Part shown: in pieces, positions 57,393 to 64,000 of the stretch | Layout: every line of letters starts with the position of its first letter | Position numbering within the stretch: position 1 is the first letter of the stretch | DNA from: Diplolepis rosae | Taxonomy: Eukaryota > Arthropoda > Insecta > Hymenoptera > Diplolepididae | DNA length: 64,000 bases | Assembly: GCA_030998225.1 (NCBI GenBank) | Contig: JAPYXD010000755.1 | Location: forward strand, 3,521,501 to 3,585,500 | Direction of reading: 5' to 3' | Notes under the pieces: generated by a model | What the model was told of the DNA's origin: nothing | Database searches by the model: none | Seen by the model: only the letters and a program-made list of their open reading frames with translations | Program-made: the position numbers and the translations under genes

Positions 57393-58372
57393 TTAATATT
57401 TACAGTATTTACAATGTAATAATAATAATAATAATGTAAAAATAATATATGGACTATTTGATCTCCGAATTATCCCTAGTTCCAAGAAATTGTTTAACTT
57501 AGCTGTAACCAAACTTCTCAACTTCATTGGAATTGGATATGTCTTAATTATGAAGGGTTTATCATCCTTAATCTTCAATTCGTGTTTGTACATTGAAATC
57601 CGTCAATGTTTCTTGGAGAATATGTCTTTATATTTTTTTAAAACCTCCCAAAATTTCTTCTTTTCTTCACCGTTGAGCAGTTCGCATTTCGCCACTTTTT
57701 CTTCGATTTCAGCATCTGATTTACAGTATTTATCTTCAATTTCGTCGTATTCTCTCACGCTACCAAATTCTTCGTATTTCTCTGGATAATTAACTTCATC
57801 TGCGAAGTCCTGTGGATCAATATTTGTTAAATTTTCACAGGGGTCCATATTTATTTCATGGAAAACCCGAATACATTTTTTTTTATCATTAATAAATTAA
57901 ATTTTCAATTCTTTATCCTCGTTTCGTAATATCACATAATTTTCTTCTATATTAATCCTTCCTTTTAACTTCTTAAGTACATCAATTCCCAGAATACAAT
58001 TTTTGCTCAATTTCGGAATTTTTATAAACACGCAAGAATACGTTTCATCGTTTACATTTAAATCTGCATATATTTGATGCTTCAATTTTATGGGTTTAAC
58101 ACCTGTTGCACCTACGACGCTTGTGCCGACGATTGGCAAAATTTTACAATTTTTTAGCTTATTTTTATTATCGTCAAAGAAATTTTCCGAAATACACGTG
58201 ATTTCGCTTCCTGTGTCAATAAGTGCATCCGTTTTAATGCCCTGAATTTTACAAAAAATGTGCGGGCACTTATCGACATTTTTAATGATTTCGCAATTTT
58301 CATATTCTAATAAATCTTTTCTGACATCTAATTCTAGAGGTCTTTCTATAACGTTAGACCCTGGGTTTTTTT
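57393..58372 (-). pseudogene. Gypsy protease and RT N-terminus, truncated
   Basis: The protease has LIDTGSEITCISENFF (Asp-Thr-Gly active site) and CILGIDVLKKL. A charged linker (DPCENLTNIDPQDFADEV; KFWEVLKKYKDIFSKKH) and the RT start (YKHELKIKDDKPFIIK; LNNFLELGIIRRSNSPYI) follow. A TAA near 57900, a TGA near 57601 and a cut at a (TAA)n run near 57430 break it. It differs from Gypsy-M and Gypsy-2. LINE C is inserted at its upstream end. Confidence 0.7.
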
Positions 58373-58666
58373 TTGTCCGAGGAGAAAGAGAATGCATTTA
58401 CGCACGCTGTGTGGGACTCGGCTGGAGCAATACCCACTGAACTCAAAACTCCCCTGTTTCCTCACCAGAGAACGACCCCGGAACCGCGTTAGCATTACTT
58501 CAGGGTCGTTATCTATAGGTGCTTTACGCCGTGCCTCGGCGCTCTCCTATTTTTGCCAGCTTGGCCCTTCTGATATTCACGGTGTTCGGGGCTCCCGAAT
58601 TTGTTCTTCCTTCTTCTGGCGCAGGGTCTCCTCCACGTACGTGGAAATTGTCTCACAGAGTTTCTA

Positions 58667-61540
58667 ACAGTCAAGCATCATCTTGATCACATTGTCAGGT
58701 GTTACCTCTCCCGTTTCTGTAGCTAGTTTGTCTCGGAGTACTATCCAGCGGTCGCACTTGAAGAACGTATACTCTGCATCGTCACGCTCGGCCCCGCAGT
58801 ACCTACAGCTTGCGCTGTAGGTATCCTATGAAGGTAGGCTTGAAAGTATCCATGCCCGGAGAGAAATTGCGTCAAATAATAATTGACCTCTCCATGTTTG
58901 CGGTCGATCCAGGCACTTAGGCAGGGGATGAGCCTTGCAGTCCACGTTCCTCTACTGCCATTGTCCCACCGTAGTTGCCAGAGCGTCCGGGAGGATTCCC
59001 TGACATCCGCTTTCGCCTTCTTTTTTCCGTTATCCGGTGTTCTTTCGAAAATCCTCTCCTGCTCAAGGGCTAGGATATCAACAGGTATCACTCCTGCAAT
59101 CACGAGAACTGCCGGCTCTGAGACTGTGCGATAAGAGCAGGCTATTCTCAGTGCTCCCCGATATTGGACTCCTGTCATCCTCTTTTCGTAGGATTTCTTC
59201 TTAAGAGCGTCCGCCCACACTTCGCTTCCATACAGGAGTATGGACTGGGCAACTGTCATCAGTAATCGACGCTTTCCTGATCTCGGGCCGTTGACATTTG
59301 CCATGAGCCTGCTGAGTGCCGTTGTCACTGAAGCGGCCTTGTCCGACGCCATCCTTATGTGGTCCCAAAACGTAAGTTTTGTGTCCATCATAATGCCTAG
59401 GTGTTTTAAGGCCAACTTTGTTTCGATCTCCTCCTTCCCCACCTGCATTGTAATTACCTTTGGTATCCGTTTTCCGGTTATCAGTGTCAGTTCAGTCTTC
59501 TGCATTGCCAGTTCAAGGCCATGACTCTGCATCCAACCGTTGACAAGCCGCATGACCTGATTTAGCTTCCACTGTAACTTCTCCGTGTCGCGTGCAGCGA
59601 TGAAAGCCACGATGTCATCCGCATACCCTTACAGATAGGTGCCTTCTGGCATATCCATTCGTAGGATGCCGTCACATGACATGTTCCAGAGGTCTGGCAC
59701 TAGGATAGAACCCTGGGCAGCTTCGGCGGTTATCTGCCTGCTCCTGGTGCCGTCTGCGGTCTCATATATGAGCACTCTGTCCGAAAGATAACTCTCAATG
59801 ATCCGCAACAGGTATTCCGGCACTTGGAACCGTTTCAGGGCTCCGATAATATCGACCCACCTGGCCGAATTGAAGGCGTTTCTGACATCCAACGCGGCCA
59901 AGAGTACGATTGATCTCGAGTGGTGATTCCCATACTGTCTCGTTGAGAGATCTCCTGCTTTCTGGACCGCTGCTACGAGGCGAGGCTTGAGTAGCTTCTC
60001 TAGAAGTTTCCCGGCGGTGTTCAACATACATAATGGTCTATAAGCTCCCGGGGATTTCGGATCACCTTTGCTTTTATTGATCAGAACTAGTCTTTGTGTC
60101 TTCCAGTTCGGAGGGAAATTTCCACTTTCCAGGCAAGCGTTATAGATGTTGAGCAGCACTGGCGGGCTAGTGCGAGTTAATGATTTTAGTGCCTCAGATG
60201 GGATTCCATCCGGTCCTGAGGCTTTCCGGTCTTGTAGACTATTGACTGCTGTTACAAGCTCCTCTACCGTGAAGAGCGGTATTTCTATATCTATGCAAGC
60301 TACGTTGTCAACTTGCCGCTGCCCATGTGTTGGGAAGAGTTTCTTAACAATGTTCTCCATCACGGCTGGTTCTATAGCTTGACTTGCTGGAAGGGCTCCT
60401 AGTTTTCGAGTGACTATTTTATAGCCCAATCCCCAAGGATCGTTGTTAACCTACCAGCGAAGTTCTGTCCATTTTTGTACCTTGCTCTTGTTTATAGTCG
60501 CTTGCAGCTTTTTCTTTTGCAGCTTAAACTGAGCTTCAATCTGAGTCGTGTCCTGGTTCCCTCGCTTTTTCCTCGCTCAAGTTGCTTTTCGACGGCTTTT
60601 CAGACATGCCCTTCGTACCTCAGCAATCTCTTCAGACCACCAGTATATGGAGCGTCTGTTGCTTTGCGTTTTCCTACGAGGCATTGCCTTATCACAGGCT
60701 TTTCGGATAAGCTGTGTCGTGGCTTCAATCAGGGTTTTTAGTCTGTCCGACTGTTCGATTCCCTCATAGAGAGCGGATAGTGCTTCTTTCTCATTAGTGA
60801 TCACCCTGTCAAACAGTTCGTGGTTCAGCTTCGCCGTGTTCCAGCGAGGTTGGGCATTGTGGTGTTCTCGTTTGTTTGGTATCTTTCCCAGGCTATAGCT
60901 TATATACTGATGGTCACTCGCGGTGTAATCTTCCATCACCTTCCAATGTGACATCAGTGGAGCCAGTCGTTCTGACGCAAGAGTAATGTCCGGTATGGTT
61001 CCTCTTTGTCCAGGTCGCCTAAAAGTTGGTTTGCGCCCCCTGTTCATTACAATCAAACCGGACCTTGCAACCATTTCAAGTATCCTTTTCCCTCTGGAGT
61101 CTGGTTTTAGCATTCCCCATTCGACCGCCCTCGCGTTGAAATCGCCCGCCACCAATATTCTACCTGTTTTTTCGCGTATTGCGTCTTCAAGGAGATCAAG
61201 TTTTTCTTGGAATTCGGAAATACTCTCGTTCGGGAATAGTTAACAGCTGACATAGGTGGTGTCTTTGCTCCTGATCTGGATCTGATCTAAATTCTGATCT
61301 GAATTGCTTTGTCTGGACAAAGCCCTTACCAGTCCCGTGGCTTTCCACAGGGAGTCTTACGGGATTCAGTACTCGTATGGCCGAGGTGCCCAGCGTGTCC
61401 GAGTATCATGTGGGGCTGTCAACATCTTTATATTGTTCGCTGAGAATCAATATATCGGCTTTCTTTTCTATCGCTAGCTGCGCCAGAAGGTCGTTTGCTG
61501 TTTTACCCCGGTGAAGATTTCCTTGTATAATGTTAATCAT
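58667..61540 (-). pseudogene. LINE C ORF2: endonuclease, RT, C-terminal zinc motif; several breaks
   Basis: Starts at ATG 61540 (MINIIQGNLHRGKTANDLL). APE endonuclease: ILVAGDFNARAVEWGM and YTASDHQYISYSLG. RT: LNIYNACLESGNFPPNWK, AYRPLCMLNTAGKLLEK, LDVRNAFNSARW, AAQGSILVPDLWNM and GYADDIVAFI. The C-terminus has CRYCGAERDDAEYTFFKC. Breaks: TGA near 61406 (a Trp position), frame changes near 61310-61240, near 60570-60430 and near 58825, and a TAA at about 59629 immediately before GYADD. Otherwise near full length. Family role is target-primed reverse transcription. Confidence 0.85.
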
Positions 61541-62089
61541 TTTACTTTGATTTTTCTTTTCTCTCTTTTTAGATTCTCTAGTGCCTGGCGAAATGATGTG
61601 CAAGCACCCGACCCTAACTTGTGACACAGAGACTCCGGTTTTTCTTCGAGTTCTGCGCACAAAACGCACTGCATCTCATCCTTGCAGGAGACTGCTTTGT
61701 GCCCTACCTTACCGCACCTGTAGCACAAACCGCTTCGGTCTGGTCCTCCGCAGTGATTGGCGTGGTGCCCGTAACCCAGGCACTTAAAACAGCGAGCCAC
61801 TTGGATCCTTTCACGAATTCTGCTATAGATCCATCCTACCTTTATTCTAGAGGCTTAGAGTAGCTTCTTCGCCACCTTTTCGTCTATCTGAAAGAAGGCT
61901 GTAACTTGACCTCTGCTGTTAGCCTTTGAAACCGAGACTTTCATGTTTCCGTCCTTCTCCTTGAGTTCTATTCTCAAGGCGCCTTCGACATCCTCCTTAG
62001 TTGTGACGCTGTCTAGGTCTACGAGTTCCAGGGTCACCCTGAGTACAAGGTTTCTAACCATTCCAGTATCGCCCAGCGTCGCTTTAACC
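61537..62089 (-). pseudogene. LINE C ORF1, C-terminal half with CCHC knuckles
   Basis: Starts mid-protein (KATLGDTGMVRNLVLRVTLE). In-frame TAA at 61855-61857. Then CFKCLGYGHHANHC, CYRCGKVGHKAVSC and CVLCAELEEKP, three knuckles as in LINE copy 1. Ends KRKIKVK at 61537, overlapping the ORF2 ATG at 61540 by one base (ATGA). Confidence 0.8.
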
Positions 62090-62765
62090 CATTAACGCCC
62101 AACTGGACACCTTTTCTATACTCTTGTCAACAGGTTCTTTTTTATATCAAATCAGATGTTCAAAAAATCGAGACTAGTCGTTATTAATGCAAAATTCTCT
62201 CAACTTTCGATTGGTGCAATCAGATTTGCAAAAAAATGTATAATAAAGAAGTGACTTTCGTTTATTTAACAAAAAACACGTAATTTCGAAGAAACAAAAT
62301 TTAGTTTTTTTATATTTTCACATCGAAAACGCTATTCAAAATCTCCAATTCGTACATTTTTTGCGTCCATAGACCCTTATCTTCAAAACCTATGGGTTGG
62401 TTCCTCGAATTTCAAAATTACAGCATCCAATATGGCGGCTTGAAGACAAAATTTTTTTACCCATTTTGACACTTTTGAATTAAGCAATTTGTCAATGTTA
62501 AATGTTTACCAATTTTGGTACACAGGGGTTTTTTGGGTCGCTGATCATGAATCTACAATCAAATTTTACAAATTCAAAATGGCGGATCCAATATGGCGGC
62601 CAACATTCTATAAAATTATTAAGTTTTTATGAAAATTAGTAAACGGGGGTGTTTGGGGTCGTAGATCACACAGGCACACAAAAAAAACCAAGTCTCTGAT
62701 ATTTGAACGCGACACATATGTTCACATGTAATTTGATCCGCTGATCACGAATCCGCGGTCCAATT
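62090..62765. repeat. Repeat block with ATGGCGG and GGGTCGCTGATCA words
   Basis: Contains AATTCAAAATGGCGGATCC and CCAATATGGCGG (62420-62600), and several GGGTCGCTGATCA-type phrases separated by about 110-170 bases. Noncoding. Related to 49390-49600. Confidence 0.55.
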
Positions 62766-63388
62766 GACCCCATGACATCTGGGTCAAGGGCATTTGAAGG
62801 TCAAAATTGAACACACACATTTGAGTTGAAAAAAATGACTAATCTTTATGTTTTTTGGGTCGCTGAATAATAATTCGAGGTCGGTTTGACCTCAAGTAGT
62901 AAAGGTCAAGGTCATTTGAAGGTCAAACGTGTTTATTTTGGAAATAATGCATTTTTGACTGCAGATTCTGAAAGAACGGAAAATTTTTCGTCCAAAACTG
63001 TATTTTTTAATTTTTTTAATATGATCCAAAGGTCATTTCAAGGTCATTATAAGTGGTGATGTGGAGAATCAATTTAATCACTGCAAAAATACGAAAATAT
63101 GATTTCCTTTACCTAAACTACTGTGGTAATATATTTTGGTGGTTGCTGGATCAGAATACGAGGTCTTTTTGACCCCATCACACCTGGGTCAAGGGCATTT
63201 GAAGGTCGAAATTGGGAAAAATATCGTTTTAGTGGAATAAACTACTTATCATTATGTTTTTTGGTTCGCTGAATTCGAATTTGAGGTCGGTTTGATCTCA
63301 AGCTGTGAAGGTCAAGGTCATTTTAAGGTCAAACTTGTTTATTTCGAAAAGAAACTGCATTTTTGACTCCAGATTCTGAAAGAACGGA
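62766..63388. repeat. Tandem duplication, about 405-bp period, AGGTCA-rich
   Basis: GACCCCAT starts units at 62766 and 63171. Both contain CTGGGTCAAGGGCATTTGAA, GAGGTCGGTTTGA and TTTTTGACTNCAGATTCTG. The second unit is truncated near 63388. Confidence 0.8.
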
Positions 63389-64000
63389 GTAGTATCTATC
63401 AGTAATACCTATCTTGTGTCAGCACCCAGGGCACCTCCACGTGGTGAAGGCGGAAACGGCTTTGTTTTTCTTGTTTGTTTTCCGGCTAAGCCCTGGTGTA
63501 AAGGCATGACGCCGTCATGGCTGGCACAGGAAAGTCTACGATGCAGGGTCTTGGATGCCCAGTATCGGCGGTTGGTCAGGGTGAGCAAGCGGGCCCGCAA
63601 TCATCGTCATCAAGTGACCGCAGCTCTTTACTAGTTGGTGACTTGGCTAATAAGGAGTATGATGCTACAAGAAGAATTGAAGACCCTTATCTTGTCCTTG
63701 AGGAGACAGACGAACCTTGTATTCTGGTTCAACGATCACCAAAATATATTACCGCAATAGTTTAGGTGAAGGGAACCATATTTTCGTATTTTTGCAGTGA
63801 TTAAATTGATTCTCCACATCACCACTTATAATGACCTTGAAATGACCTTTGGATCATATTAAAAAAATTAAAAAATACAGTTTTGGACGTAAAATTTTCC
63901 GTTCTTTCAGAATCTGCAGTCAAAAATGCATTATTTCCAAAATAAACACGTTTGACCTTCAAATGACCTTGACCTTTACTACTTGAGGTCAAACCGACCT
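62878..64000. repeat. Large inverted repeat, arms at least 285 bp, continues beyond window
   Basis: Left arm 62878-63163 is the inverse of 63716-64000, about 95% identical over the outer 260 bases. Both contain multiple AGGTCA half-sites, including TCAAGGTCA at 62906, 63038, 63832 (inverse) and 63964 (inverse), plus 63312 in the spacer. Confidence 0.9.
63410..63765 (+). CDS. Small GC-richer ORF between inverted arms, unknown
   Basis: ATG 63517 opens an 82-codon frame (MAGTGKSTMQGLGC) ending at 63765. A Ser-rich stretch is followed by YDATRRIEDPYLVLEETDEP. The segment 63410-63715 is GC-richer than its flanks and codes on the plus strand. The last 17 codons lie in the inverted-repeat arm. It may be the 5' start of a LINE ORF1 or a transposon gene; I recognise no family. 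Confidence 0.3.

Larger units (their letters stand above)
58373..62089 (-). mobile_element. R1/I-type LINE copy C, 5'-truncated, with A-tail
   Basis: About 3.7 kb. The 3' end is an A-run (minus strand) at 58370-58378, directly against the Gypsy protease fragment. The 5' end is inside ORF1 at about 62089. It contains the ORF1 C-terminal half and a nearly full ORF2. The short overlap between ORF1 stop and ORF2 start (ATGA) is intact. Confidence 0.85.

Noticed and set aside
63517..63765. GTGKST as a P-loop ATPase motif
   Set aside because: No Walker B or surrounding fold; position at the N-terminus of an 82-codon ORF; likely coincidence.

Overview
The window looks like a transposon-saturated stretch of an arthropod nuclear genome, most likely an insect and possibly a hymenopteran. 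This is inferred from AT-rich DNA, R1-type LINEs, a Ty3/Gypsy lineage resembling ones common in ants and wasps, mariner/Tc1 elements and spliced genes. I see no bacterial operons, rRNA, CRISPR array or intact tRNA gene, and no convincing intact host gene. Almost every long reading frame is a broken piece of a mobile element.

Layout. 1-3852 (minus) holds a multi-exon SAM-domain gene followed 38 bases later by a C2H2-like ORF; both are broken. 4060-7154 (plus) is copy A of a Gypsy family that I call Gypsy-M. It keeps an acidic/AT-hook linker, a divergent macro-like domain, the integrase and a small CARD-like third ORF. 8806-10500 is the 5' end and ORF1 of an R1-type LINE. 12454-18922 is a two-exon Tnp2/CACTA-like transposase gene. 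Its 4-kb intron holds a dispersed repeat, a 600-bp inverted repeat and a Tc1 element that was itself invaded. 19012-19977 is a tandem repeat interrupted by a double-hairpin element. 19978-24570 (minus) is Gypsy-M copy B, with a mariner at 21303-22604 lodged in the reverse transcriptase active-site region. 24571-29230 is noncoding AT-rich DNA.

29232-31124 is LINE B, abutting a minus-strand LTR (31125-31901). A plus-strand relative of that LTR lies at 34593-35542, next to an RNase H/linker fragment (copy D, 33386-34592). 36943-46269 is Gypsy-M copy C (gag, RT, linker, macro-like domain, integrase), split by a second Gypsy element (Gypsy-2, 38420-43394) whose Gag starts with a SAP domain. 46283-48397 holds a LINE tail and a third Gypsy family. 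48398-57390 is mostly noncoding with dispersed repeats. 57393-58372 (minus) is another Gypsy protease/RT fragment, invaded by LINE C (58373-62089, minus), the most complete LINE here. 62090-64000 is a repeat block built on AGGTCA motifs, with an inverted repeat running off the window end.

How the parts fit together. The four Gypsy-M fragments reconstruct one domain order: Gag (Asn-rich, CCHC), protease, RT, RNase H, acidic/AT-hook linker, macro-like domain, integrase, CARD-like ORF. The most interesting possibility is that this retroelement captured two host-interface modules, a macro fold and a CARD-like fold. All fold assignments are by eye; none was tested by a profile search.
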